DNA of 64,000 bases from UBA6244 sp965140775 (GTDB taxonomy: Bacteria > Bacteroidota > Bacteroidia > Bacteroidales > F082). The translations under genes were made by a program, and so were the position numbers. The DNA lies in the NCBI GenBank assembly GCA_965140775.1, contig OZ223471.1, forward strand, positions 3,782,001 through 3,846,000. Reading direction: 5' to 3'. Of this stretch, positions 21,901 to 30,351 are shown one piece after another; the stretch's first letter is position 1; every line of letters starts with the position of its first letter. The notes under the pieces are model-generated. The model was given only the letters and a program-made list of their open reading frames with translations. It did not search any database and was not told where the DNA came from.

Positions 21901-24900
21901 GCCAAAACATCGGATGGTCCGTTAGTAACGTGTACGTTATCAACTGCCCATCCTGCAGCCCATTGTCCCATATCATCATAATGGAATGCAAACCAGATGG
22001 CTGATGATCCACCGGGGCCACTGAAGGCGCTCAGGTCAACCATTTCAGTAGTCCATCCGCTTACAATACCTACACTTTGCAGAATATCCCAGGTGGCTCC
22101 GCCATCAAGACTAAATTCCACATAGGCAGCTTCTCCATACTGTCCGGTAAAGTAACTGTCATAATACAGTGAGAATGTCGGGCTTTCGCGCAAGTCAACA
22201 CTTGGTGTGATCAAATAGTCGGCTGCACCATCATGGTTCGAGTCAACATCATCATTTACAAAGGCGTAGAATCCGTCTCCGGCAGGAATGGGGAAATTGG
22301 TACTTCCACCATCGTCACCACGTTCCCAACCAACGGGATCGTTGGAAGTAGCTTGCCAACCGGCAGGTGGGAAAGTTGCACCTTCAAAACCTTCGTTGGC
22401 CATAGAGAAAATCAAGGGTTCTTCCCAGGTAGCTACAGAAGTAGCAGCATCCACAAACAGGTTGCGGGGCATGTATTCTTTTTCTGAGAGAACAAGGTCG
22501 ATTACTCTGTCACCGCTAATGGTGATATCATAAGAAATCGGGTTGTAACCAACGTGGAATACTGTAAGAACATATTTTCCATAAATCACACTGTCGAATA
22601 CGACTACACCATCGGCACCTGTTACGTCGAACAATGATTGGTAAGGATACTCGTAACCTTCGAGGCTTACTTCAACACCTTCGGGAACTTCACCGTCACA
22701 AAGTGTAACGTTAACGGTAATTTCGGCACTTAGCAAGTGAGCCACGGTATTGGAATATACCCATTCTGATTCGCCATTGTCGTAAACAGCTTTCACTGCA
22801 TAGGCATAGAATCCGGCAGGTTGTCCACCAAAATCGCCATCATTGTAGAAAGTAACTCCGGAGGGGTTAGCAATGGCTATAAGGGTACCTGTTTCGGGTC
22901 CTGCATTGGGATCGAAATCGCTAACGCGGGCTACGATGTAGTTGGACAAGTCTCTGTTGCCGCTTGCACTGGCATTGGCAATGGGAAGAATTTGTCCTGA
23001 TTTAACCGTTCCACTTACGTTGGTAGGCTCACCACTGGCGATAAAGCTCGACATGGCCGAAGCAGGAATCTTGGGTAAGTTAACAACGGTGGTTTGGCTG
23101 GTCATCACAACACTGTTGGTAGGTCCGCTTACATAAGCTCTCATCATGAAATCCTGGTAAGGAGATACGGCAAAGGTGTTGCTATTTGGCATTTTGGCAT
23201 ACGAACGATAAACGATGGGTTGTTCGTTGTCGATGGCGATGGGAGCAGAATTGGTTGAAGTGCCCAATTGCCACATTACCAAATAGAAATCACCGTCGGC
23301 GATGGTGGCATCCAATACATTGGCAAATTCCACCCAACCATAGTTATCTACTGGAACTACAACAGAATCAAGAACCGTACCGGGCATACCGTTGGCACCA
23401 TCATCATCAATTACGCCTACGGCCATTTCTGAACCAATAAAGTTAGCATTGGCGGGGAATGATCCATCACCTACATTCAGGCGTCCACCAATTACGGTAG
23501 CAGGATATCCCACAGGAGTAAAACGTACGGCCACGGCACCATTGCGGGCAGCCCAAATGGTGTATTCGTCTGCTGTTCCGTCGTCGTATGAAATTTCATA
23601 AGGGCCCATGGGCAACGACCAGGTAACCATACATTCTGTATCAGCCTGGTTAGGATCGGCTACAACCCATTGTACCGGATAGGGGGCTTCACAAAGTACG
23701 GCGTTCACTTCAACAGGAGTGCCAACCACGGCTACAACACCGGGCTCGGTATATCCGTCAAATCCTAATTTGGAAAATACGATGTCGTAAGTTCCGTCAT
23801 CAACACGCAATTCGTACATACCATCTTCATCGGTCTCCGTGGTCCAGTCAGTATCGTCAGCAGTTACGGTTACGCCAACCATACCGGCTCCGGTATTACA
23901 ATCGGTTACCTGACCATAAATAAAAGCGGGGTCGTAAACCACCATGGTATTACCAATCATGGTAGAAGGTGCGTTGGGATCGTTGGTTACCAGTTCCAGG
24001 TCTTCCAAATAGGTTCCAACGGGGAAGCCCATGGAAGAATAACCTAAAACAACTTCAACAGATCCACCGGCATTGATATATCCTGAAGCTGGTTCAACCG
24101 ATACAATAAAGCTGGGTTGAGGAACAACAGCATACAAAGTAGCTTGAGGAATACCTGCGACGGGAGGGCCTACACTGTAAACCACATTACCTTCGGTATC
24201 AAGTATTTCATAAGAAATTTCTTCTGGATATGAACCATCTACATAGGTGGTATAAATTTCGTCGCCGCCTTCAACGGGGAAAGTAACTGTTTCAGGACCG
24301 GTTCCGCTGGCCAGGGTTACGTTATCAAGTACCAGATTGCCTGCTACATAGATATCGATTGATCCACCGTTCCATCCGTCACCATAAGAGTCGTGCAATA
24401 CAACTGAATAAGTTCCTGAGAAACGTGAAGAGGTAGTTACATAATCAGGAAACTCGAACGACATGGTTCCTGTTCCCGTATTGCGGATGGTGAATGAGTC
24501 ACCACCGAAGGATTCTGTCCAAAGTGCATCGTCACAAGGTACATCCACTAAGGTTAAAGTTGGATTGGACCATTCGATGCATTCAGGACCACCGGGGATG
24601 CTGGCACCCTGGCTATATACAGCTTGTACTGTGTAGCAGAAGTTACCATAGTTGGGCAACATATCCACAAAGTTTGCGGTTAATGAAGTGCCAATTGGAA
24701 CACTGTTTCTTTTGATTCTGAAATACAAGAAATCATTTTGAATGGCATGGTTCCAGCTGAGGGAAACCTGACCGGTAACATCATTGGTAAGATCTACTAC
24801 CAGATCGGTAACAGGCTCAATGGGATCACCTGCGATGGCCATGGTTACAGGAATGGTAATGGTTCCTACATCAGGGGTTGTTGACAAAACAATGTCTGCT

Positions 24901-26930
24901 GTGTAAAAATCTCCAACTTCAGTACCTTCAGCGCTGAAATTAGCTGCCAAATTGTAGGTAGCTCCGTTACCATTTACTGTTCCTGAGTATTCGTCGAGGG
25001 TCAACCAATCACCTGCACCACCTGCAACAAGGCAGATAGACATTGGGTCGGAAATAGCGGTATACGCTCCTGTTGAAACATTCAGTTGCAAAGCATTTCC
25101 AATACCGGGAATTGTATTCAACCAATAGTTAGTTGGTGAACCACCAGTGGCCTGAATACTAACCCAACCTTCGGAGATAGCAACAGGAACAATATCAGCG
25201 GTGAACATGTAAATGTCAACACCAGCCCAAGCCTGAACACCTGTAAAAACAGCTGTAATATTATAGGTACCAGAACTTACCAAGGCACCAGGGGTAGCGC
25301 CGGCTTCATAAAATTCAATTTTATAATCTCTGGTTGCAGGAGGTGTAGATTGGAAAATAGCCCAAAATGTAACACTGCTAATGGAACCGGATACGCCTTC
25401 AAATGTTTGGAAAACCTGATATCCAAGAACATCATCACTGGCGCTACCGGAATCAGATCCAACAGGTGCACTGCTATAAGCAGAACCGTCAGGACAATCC
25501 ATAACACCACGAGAATTCATTGGAGTACCTGACATCATAGACTCGACAGGGAATTTTCCATCCAAACGGGTTGCTGTTGAAAAATCAACACCTGATCCAG
25601 GATTGGTAGTTGAAACAGTGGTTACAGGATAATTAACCACAGCAGTCCAATCAACTAAGCCTGTTCCGGTGTTAAGTAATCCGATGTATTTAGTTAAATA
25701 TTCGTTGGGAGCCAGGGTTTCGTCCAAACGAAGAGGAGAAACTGACAGGTTGGGGGCGGTAAGTACAAAATCTTGTGTAACTGTACTTCCACCAACAATA
25801 GTTACATTAGCAACTCCGGTGTTGTATCCGGGTTTTTCGCAGGTAATTTCACGATCGCCGGCAGGAACACCAACGACAGAATAATTACCTGACCCATCGG
25901 TTTCGTCAACCAAAACGCCATCCACAAATATTTGTGCGCCCGAAATGCTGAGTCCGCCAGTATTGCTTACGTGACCTTGTACATCGCCAAGGGTTAAACC
26001 GGTAATATTGAGTTCATAATTTCCGGTAGAAGAGGCACTATAACCATACACTTTTACATACCAGGTTTCGTTGGCACCAAAAGCTTTGTTTTCGATTTGC
26101 GATTGGGTATCACAAAAATCATCATTATAATACAGGTATGCTGCATCGTCGCAGGCACCCCAAATTTCCAATTTGGTATCAAAATCGGAGTTACATAACG
26201 AAGCAGTTACATAAGCGAATTCGGTTCCTGTAAATTTATACCAAATGGTTTGGCCGGGAGCCAAAAATCCAGCTTGAGGAGCATCGTTATACATGCCATA
26301 ATCAAGAGGCATTTCGCAAATATCACCGGGATTAATCACGGCTACATCAATGCTTAAATCAAAATCAGGAATACAGTCGGGTGAGGCCCAGGTATCGATC
26401 CACAGGTAATAGGTTCCTGCAGTAAGATGTTGTCTGAGCAACTTGGGAGCAGCTGCCGAACCGGTTACTGCTTGTAAACATGTTCCTACGTCCGGACAAT
26501 CGTCATAAATGGACATGCCTGAGTAGGTGGTTGCTTTTGGATCCAAAACAAAGTCGTAATAATCATCAGTTGCTACAACAACCTGATAAATCATGTCTTC
26601 GCCTGAATCGTAATAGCCCATACAGCTGGGCAGATTGTCGTAGGTATTACCTCTGCCACAGGTGGTTTGAGCAACATCGGTAAATGGAAGCTGGGTAGCA
26701 AAATCCACTACCAAAGGATTGGTGCAATCATCACCAACAGCTCGACTTCCGGGAAGGGTCATGGGAACACTAACCGTAGGGCCGTGTTGCTCCAGGTTGG
26801 ATAATTCCTGCGCATTTTCACTGATCGCTTTCTGCTTCAAGGAAGCAGTAGCGGCATGATCTTGTGCAAAAATTACCGATGTCGCAAGCACGAATGCCGC
26901 GATCATCCACATTCTGGTAATCTTTTTCAT
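18957..26930 (-). CDS. Giant mosaic T9SS-exported surface protein, copy 3 (2657 aa)
   Basis: I start at the ATG at 26930, which begins a clear signal peptide (MKKITRMWMIAAFVLATSVIFAQ). An upstream ATG at 27074 would put 48 residues with no signal character in front. The head has two PPC-like domains in tandem (about 45-190 and 200-305, with paired Cys and GNYELNITG-type ends). The second resembles the PPC domain of copy 1. A carboxypeptidase-regulatory-like domain follows, and the shared body starts near residue 390. The body is the most divergent of the three, but some patches match copy 1 and others copy 2. It ends in the same type A T9SS sorting domain. ECF-type site B lies about 245 bases upstream. 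The role is inferred as a secreted adhesin or matrix protein. Confidence 0.92.
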   Translation of the reverse strand: MKKITRMWMIAAFVLATSVIFAQDHAATASLKQKAISENAQELSNLEQHGPTVSVPMTLPGSRAVGDDCTNPLVVDFATQLPFTDVAQTTCGRGNTYDNLPSCMGYYDSGEDMIYQVVVATDDYYDFVLDPKATTYSGMSIYDDCPDVGTCLQAVTGSAAAPKLLRQHLTAGTYYLWIDTWASPDCIPDFDLSIDVAVINPGDICEMPLDYGMYNDAPQAGFLAPGQTIWYKFTGTEFAYVTASLCNSDFDTKLEIWGACDDAAYLYYNDDFCDTQSQIENKAFGANETWYVKVYGYSASSTGNYELNITGLTLGDVQGHVSNTGGLSISGAQIFVDGVLVDETDGSGNYSVVGVPAGDREITCEKPGYNTGVANVTIVGGSTVTQDFVLTAPNLSVSPLRLDETLAPNEYLTKYIGLLNTGTGLVDWTAVVNYPVTTVSTTNPGSGVDFSTATRLDGKFPVESMMSGTPMNSRGVMDCPDGSAYSSAPVGSDSGSASDDVLGYQVFQTFEGVSGSISSVTFWAIFQSTPPATRDYKIEFYEAGATPGALVSSGTYNITAVFTGVQAWAGVDIYMFTADIVPVAISEGWVSIQATGGSPTNYWLNTIPGIGNALQLNVSTGAYTAISDPMSICLVAGGAGDWLTLDEYSGTVNGNGATYNLAANFSAEGTEVGDFYTADIVLSTTPDVGTITIPVTMAIAGDPIEPVTDLVVDLTNDVTGQVSLSWNHAIQNDFLYFRIKRNSVPIGTSLTANFVDMLPNYGNFCYTVQAVYSQGASIPGGPECIEWSNPTLTLVDVPCDDALWTESFGGDSFTIRNTGTGTMSFEFPDYVTTSSRFSGTYSVVLHDSYGDGWNGGSIDIYVAGNLVLDNVTLASGTGPETVTFPVEGGDEIYTTYVDGSYPEEISYEILDTEGNVVYSVGPPVAGIPQATLYAVVPQPSFIVSVEPASGYINAGGSVEVVLGYSSMGFPVGTYLEDLELVTNDPNAPSTMIGNTMVVYDPAFIYGQVTDCNTGAGMVGVTVTADDTDWTTETDEDGMYELRVDDGTYDIVFSKLGFDGYTEPGVVAVVGTPVEVNAVLCEAPYPVQWVVADPNQADTECMVTWSLPMGPYEISYDDGTADEYTIWAARNGAVAVRFTPVGYPATVIGGRLNVGDGSFPANANFIGSEMAVGVIDDDGANGMPGTVLDSVVVPVDNYGWVEFANVLDATIADGDFYLVMWQLGTSTNSAPIAIDNEQPIVYRSYAKMPNSNTFAVSPYQDFMMRAYVSGPTNSVVMTSQTTVVNLPKIPASAMSSFIASGEPTNVSGTVKSGQILPIANASASGNRDLSNYIVARVSDFDPNAGPETGTLIAIANPSGVTFYNDGDFGGQPAGFYAYAVKAVYDNGESEWVYSNTVAHLLSAEITVNVTLCDGEVPEGVEVSLEGYEYPYQSLFDVTGADGVVVFDSVIYGKYVLTVFHVGYNPISYDITISGDRVIDLVLSEKEYMPRNLFVDAATSVATWEEPLIFSMANEGFEGATFPPAGWQATSNDPVGWERGDDGGSTNFPIPAGDGFYAFVNDDVDSNHDGAADYLITPSVDLRESPTFSLYYDSYFTGQYGEAAYVEFSLDGGATWDILQSVGIVSGWTTEMVDLSAFSGPGGSSAIWFAFHYDDMGQWAAGWAVDNVHVTNGPSDVLAYQVELDGAFIAETTPDVLTHPFTNLTYGQTYTAGVRAVYACGISDPVEYTWTSGYLYPPRNMGNEYVYGTNEVPLMWNPPMTEPSTLMAFDRNTYVPGETNVATLETHPSSATFNGSRDLWDILYGFQMEGPSGLTGLAGAETDGEFIYATVWSSNNIVKFSTDGTYIETFTIPGVTGLRDLAFDGTYMYGGAAATTVYEMDFTNHTLVSSFTAPTACRAIAYDEDNDGFWANNWDTDLTLFSRSGAVLSTISGPPSIYGLAYDNVSDGGPFLWMFEGTTSGGPCWVSQMDIATGASTGVEHSVSDDFGASGTAGGLYFDGDIVTGKWTLGGTMQGEGTPAFGYDQGDNSGGPVSGNVPDGLVSFILYQDGTQIAEIPYEGQDVDEWVNYVINPIDPGTYDFCVTAKYDLTRFGFPGDFGESTFECGDAVHVAWGFPIPFFEGWDQGTFVFNDWNTDGANWKINPVVGDPEPSAEFTWDPLLENDYSSSLTSNPITADLLTEGELWLDFDVKLDNRNATGEEMLNVEVYDGANWNTVATFANTESFDFTGNHIDITGYTMSRVFKVRFNAVGQNSFDVISWFVDNIEIYRTCESISDLDVVEYNLEDALLSWNAPVEPVIADWLYYDDGANVDGIGGPASFSWAIKFDPSQLSAYAGASLTKISIYNRTDAVDELRIYKGTNAATLLHTQALSGLGMETWEEVTLTTPVMLDVTQELWITVYTTDGANFPAATGASMGEPNGDLITTDGIVWQHLADIPLDGTWNLRGYVTDVTGVTAALPMDKPEDVYSNDASLAISGTGSGANSVLNMNTNGERVIAGFNVYRKTSETADYEMFDYVPAETGVEAYTYLDETTVTGEGYWYQVTCVWESETDYCESMPGFNVPMTEDFVYVLILDVNNIEASELNLYPNPASDRVTVSSNVAMNGVTVMNYVGQVVYSAKVAGETTLTLNTASYEAGVYVVQINTANGVVTKRVVIAE

Positions 26931-27317
26931 AAGAAAATAGAATAAGTTAATAAATAAATGAGTTAATAAAAATTCCAAAATCTGCCTCGAAGGGTTGAAT
27001 CTTCTCAACAAATTTGACCCAATCAGCCATTTTCTACTCAGCCAACTCGTAAATTTGGGTGGTATGCAACACAAATCCGAGACTGAAAACCGGGGGTTTT
27101 CAACCTCACGCTACTAACTATCAATGTGTTGTTACAAGCAACCTCATAAAAAACGCTTAATTCAGCTATAGGTAAGACAATAAAAAAGGCCTTTACCCCT
27201 ACTCATCATTGAGTTTTTATTGAAAAAAATGAGATTTTAAACCCGAACACCAAAATTTGGGATGATGTGATGAAGACAAATCTGAAGTAAGATGACAGGT
27301 AAATATCATGGAAGGAA
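26931..27317. other. Leader of giant 3 and region behind the beta-helix gene
   Basis: Holds ECF-type site B (27173-27201) and a predicted leader of about 235 bases. In the leader is a perfect 8-bp hairpin (27084-27102, TGAAAACC / GGTTTTCA, 3-base loop). I see no clear terminator after the beta-helix gene, so some read-through into giant 3 is possible. Confidence 0.6.
27173..27201 (-). promoter_or_regulatory. ECF sigma-type promoter, site B (giant 3)
   Basis: Minus strand: TAGGGGTAAA (27201-27192), 11 bases, TTGTCTTA (27180-27173). Identical in both blocks to site A. Confidence 0.75.
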
Positions 27318-30300
27318 TTATTGTACGACAAACTTAAATTTCCACCGTTGACCTTTATGGGCAATACTTCCTACATATACTCCGCCGGATAATTCACCCA
27401 CATTGAGGGTAATAACACCAAACGAACTGTTTTGGCCTACTAATTTATCGGATTCAATCAACATACTGCCATAAACATTTGAAATCACCACATGATACAC
27501 ACCAACATCACTGGAGTTCAAACTAATATGTATTTCATGGCCAGCAGGGTTGGGAAATACAACCGGGTTGTTGCCCGAAGTATGAGGGTGGTCGGGCAAT
27601 TGAATGGAAATGCTTTTTTGCTCTACTGAGAGGCTGATATCAGTTACCACGGGGCGGTCGCTGCTCAAAGTAACCACAGCAGAGGGTTGGGTAGTGTACC
27701 CGGCCTTTTCAGCGTCCACCACAAAACTGCCCATGGGCAATCCCGAAAAATAAAAATTGCCGTTGGCATCGGTTAAGGTATAAGCCAACACCTTTTCGTG
27801 GGTACTGTTGTAGAGCAATATGGTAATATTGGAAGGCCCGGCTAAACAAAAGTTATCTGCTAAACTTTCCTCAAACCACGGTTGACAAAAGATATCTCTG
27901 TTTTGAAAAAAAGTAGCGGGCTCAATAAAGCGACCCGAAATTTTACCTTCACCTTCAGGCAACTGATAATCAAGCGATGGCAGATGGATGTCCACGTCAT
28001 AGATATCGGCATGCAAATCCAGCGGGTAACATTCGTGCCATCTTCCAGCATCAACATAATATCCGGGGTAATGGGTTTTTTGGGCAGAGGTGTCGGGAAC
28101 AGCATAAAGCAGGTATTCGGCCGGTATCAAATGATCGAAAGTGAAATTTCCAAAATTGTCGGTAACCTGCATACCGATGGCACGGTCGGAACCGGACGTA
28201 CGCTCGAAAGCAACTATGGCGCATGGGTTGGCAGCGTGTGCACCATTCCACACTGTACCTTTCAATGTATAACGTTGTACTATCGATAGTTGTATGGTGT
28301 CGCGATCAACCCCGCAAACATTTTCTCCCATTAATATCAACGACACTTTTCCTGTGTTGATGTCCAATTGTCCGGGGACATAGGTTGGGTGAAGAATGCT
28401 GTCGGAATTAAAGAACCCATCGCCTGAGGTGGTCCACAAGAGGGTACCACCAAATAGAGATTCAGCCTCCGTAAGTTGCAGAGATTCGTCAATAAAAATG
28501 GTGGTGTCGGATCCGGCCGAAACCGATGCTGCCCCCAAAAATGTTACTTCCATGCTATCGGATAGCCATTCACCTTTTCTCAACACATTGATGGACAGTA
28601 TCACAGACCCGTTGAGCAAATCCTGCTGACCGGGATAATATTTGGGATTGACGATGGCCGGATTGCTGAAAGTGCCATCACCGGTTGTTTTCCACGAAAG
28701 CGTCGAATAACTGAAGGGAGCCGTACTTGAATTGAGTGAAAATTGCGATTGATTAATACAAAACTGTTGATCTTCACCAGCGTAGGGGTAATATTCGGCA
28801 AAGGAAAAAGGGCTCTCGAAACCCAGAAATTGGGCGTCTTCCGACTGTACCGAACCATCGTATGATGTTACGGCAATGGAATCGTGAATGGAAGCATTGG
28901 TCAGTACCAACGAATTAACCATTCCGGCATCCAACTGATTGGCAAACTGATAGTATTGAAAATCACCAAAATACACCCGATACCCAGCCAGGTCGGCTTC
29001 AGGGTTTTGTAACCATGACACACGCACTTCTCCCTCGGCCAGCTGTTTGATAACCCTTGTAGGTGGCGAAATGGGATAAGTGGTATCCGGTTGATTTAAA
29101 ATGGGTTCATAAAAAAATGTACCAAGCAATGGATCATCTTTTTGATCCCAAATCAACTGGTCGATTTCCTCACTATTGGTGGTATGCCAAAAAATCCCGT
29201 CGATGGTCATATCCTCCGAAGAACTATTGTACACCATGGGTACAGAAAAATCCTTCGGGAAGAGGTTGTTTTCCTGAAAAACAATCCCACCGATTTCTTT
29301 GGTATCGAAATCGGCATACGACTGTTGCGAATAAGTATTGTGCAATATCTTGTTTTCCCCCGAACCGGCGCCGATCTGCACCCCACGCACATTTTGATAA
29401 AAACTGTTGTTATCAGCCTCGTTTCCGTGACCCAAAGGGTCGCAATTGACGGCTATATTGTTGTGCCAAAAAATATTGTCGGAAACCAAAGTGGAGTCGA
29501 AGGCGAGCAACATGCCATAGCCAAATCCCGATCCATTGCCTACAAACACATTCCGGTGGATGTTGTTGCCCGATGTCGAAGCATTGGTTTCCTTGTCCAT
29601 CCATATCCCATTGTTGGCGCCTTCAATTAAATTGTGGGTAATTTCATTACTATTTAAAAATCCGCTGCTTTCAGCCCGCATATAGATATTATGGTTGATA
29701 TTGAGTATCCGGTTGTTTAGTATTAGATTATAACGTGCTGTACTAAAACTTGTTGCAGCCAATTCAATGCCGTCGTAATTCCCTACGATCATACAGTTTT
29801 CCACCCAACACCTACGACAATCGGTGATGCGAATTCCGAGATTTTGGTTGTCGGCAATGGTAGAGTTTTGCACTACAATGTAGTAACTTTCACGAATGTC
29901 GAGTCCGATTTCTGCATCACGGATACTCACATAATAAAACTTAACGCTGTTTTCATCATTCACTCCTTCAATAGTAATTCCTTTCCATTTCCAACCCTTA
30001 TCCTGTCCACGATAATTTCCCAAAAACCTCACGGTGTCGGTAATGGCTCCGGTTGGATCGCCCACGATGAGATCGCCGCCATTTAGTTGTATTCCTCGAC
30101 CCTGGTTAATTTTAACCGTGACTCCCGCCAGAATTACCAACCGGATATTCTGTCCGATGCGCAAATCCTGATCAACAATGTAGGTGTTATCGGGTGTCCA
30201 TATCTGATCTTCGGTTAATGCGCCCCCCACAACAATTTCATCTGCTTTCAACGATGAAACAAACAGCAACAAACACAGGCCAACACCAATAGCGGTCTTC

Positions 30301-30338
30301 GACAGGAGTTTGAATATATTCATTTTGTTGCGGATCAT
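27318..30338 (-). CDS. T9SS-exported right-handed beta-helix protein (1006 aa)
   Basis: Signal peptide at about residues 1-32 (GVGLCLLLFVSS core; an alternative ATG at 30323 would shorten it by 5). Residues about 60-400 form a right-handed parallel beta-helix of the NosD/pectate-lyase type, with repeated short strands and Asn-rich turns (NSTIADN, HNLIEG, NNGIW). A fibronectin III-like domain (about 425-510), Ig-like segments, two carboxypeptidase-regulatory-like domains and a type A T9SS sorting domain (about 930-1006, VVFPNPAGHEI) follow. It begins 13 bases after the STN-barrel gene, so it is probably the last gene of the fecR operon and under ECF control. Such helices often bind or cut polysaccharide, but I see no catalytic residue set I can name, so the function is open. 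Confidence 0.88.
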   Translation of the reverse strand: MIRNKMNIFKLLSKTAIGVGLCLLLFVSSLKADEIVVGGALTEDQIWTPDNTYIVDQDLRIGQNIRLVILAGVTVKINQGRGIQLNGGDLIVGDPTGAITDTVRFLGNYRGQDKGWKWKGITIEGVNDENSVKFYYVSIRDAEIGLDIRESYYIVVQNSTIADNQNLGIRITDCRRCWVENCMIVGNYDGIELAATSFSTARYNLILNNRILNINHNIYMRAESSGFLNSNEITHNLIEGANNGIWMDKETNASTSGNNIHRNVFVGNGSGFGYGMLLAFDSTLVSDNIFWHNNIAVNCDPLGHGNEADNNSFYQNVRGVQIGAGSGENKILHNTYSQQSYADFDTKEIGGIVFQENNLFPKDFSVPMVYNSSSEDMTIDGIFWHTTNSEEIDQLIWDQKDDPLLGTFFYEPILNQPDTTYPISPPTRVIKQLAEGEVRVSWLQNPEADLAGYRVYFGDFQYYQFANQLDAGMVNSLVLTNASIHDSIAVTSYDGSVQSEDAQFLGFESPFSFAEYYPYAGEDQQFCINQSQFSLNSSTAPFSYSTLSWKTTGDGTFSNPAIVNPKYYPGQQDLLNGSVILSINVLRKGEWLSDSMEVTFLGAASVSAGSDTTIFIDESLQLTEAESLFGGTLLWTTSGDGFFNSDSILHPTYVPGQLDINTGKVSLILMGENVCGVDRDTIQLSIVQRYTLKGTVWNGAHAANPCAIVAFERTSGSDRAIGMQVTDNFGNFTFDHLIPAEYLLYAVPDTSAQKTHYPGYYVDAGRWHECYPLDLHADIYDVDIHLPSLDYQLPEGEGKISGRFIEPATFFQNRDIFCQPWFEESLADNFCLAGPSNITILLYNSTHEKVLAYTLTDANGNFYFSGLPMGSFVVDAEKAGYTTQPSAVVTLSSDRPVVTDISLSVEQKSISIQLPDHPHTSGNNPVVFPNPAGHEIHISLNSSDVGVYHVVISNVYGSMLIESDKLVGQNSSFGVITLNVGELSGGVYVGSIAHKGQRWKFKFVVQ

Positions 30339-30351
30339 TTACAGTAATTGT

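Noticed and set aside
21576..22004. 142-codon ORF on the plus strand inside giant 3
   Set aside because: Antisense shadow of the giant gene; the equivalent frames in giants 1 and 2 are shorter and not conserved as proteins.
2051..26930. Idea that the repeated giants are a transposon or phage-borne repeat
   Set aside because: No transposase, integrase, terminal inverted repeats or target-site duplications were seen; each copy has a signal peptide, full reading frame and terminator.
26931..27074. Extension of giant 3 to the ATG at 27074
   Set aside because: It would put 48 residues without signal-peptide character before a clear signal peptide that starts at 26930.
28783..28792. TAGGGGTAAT on the plus strand
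   Set aside because: Matches the first block of the ECF-type motif but has no TTGTC block 11 bases on, lies inside the beta-helix gene and faces no gene start.
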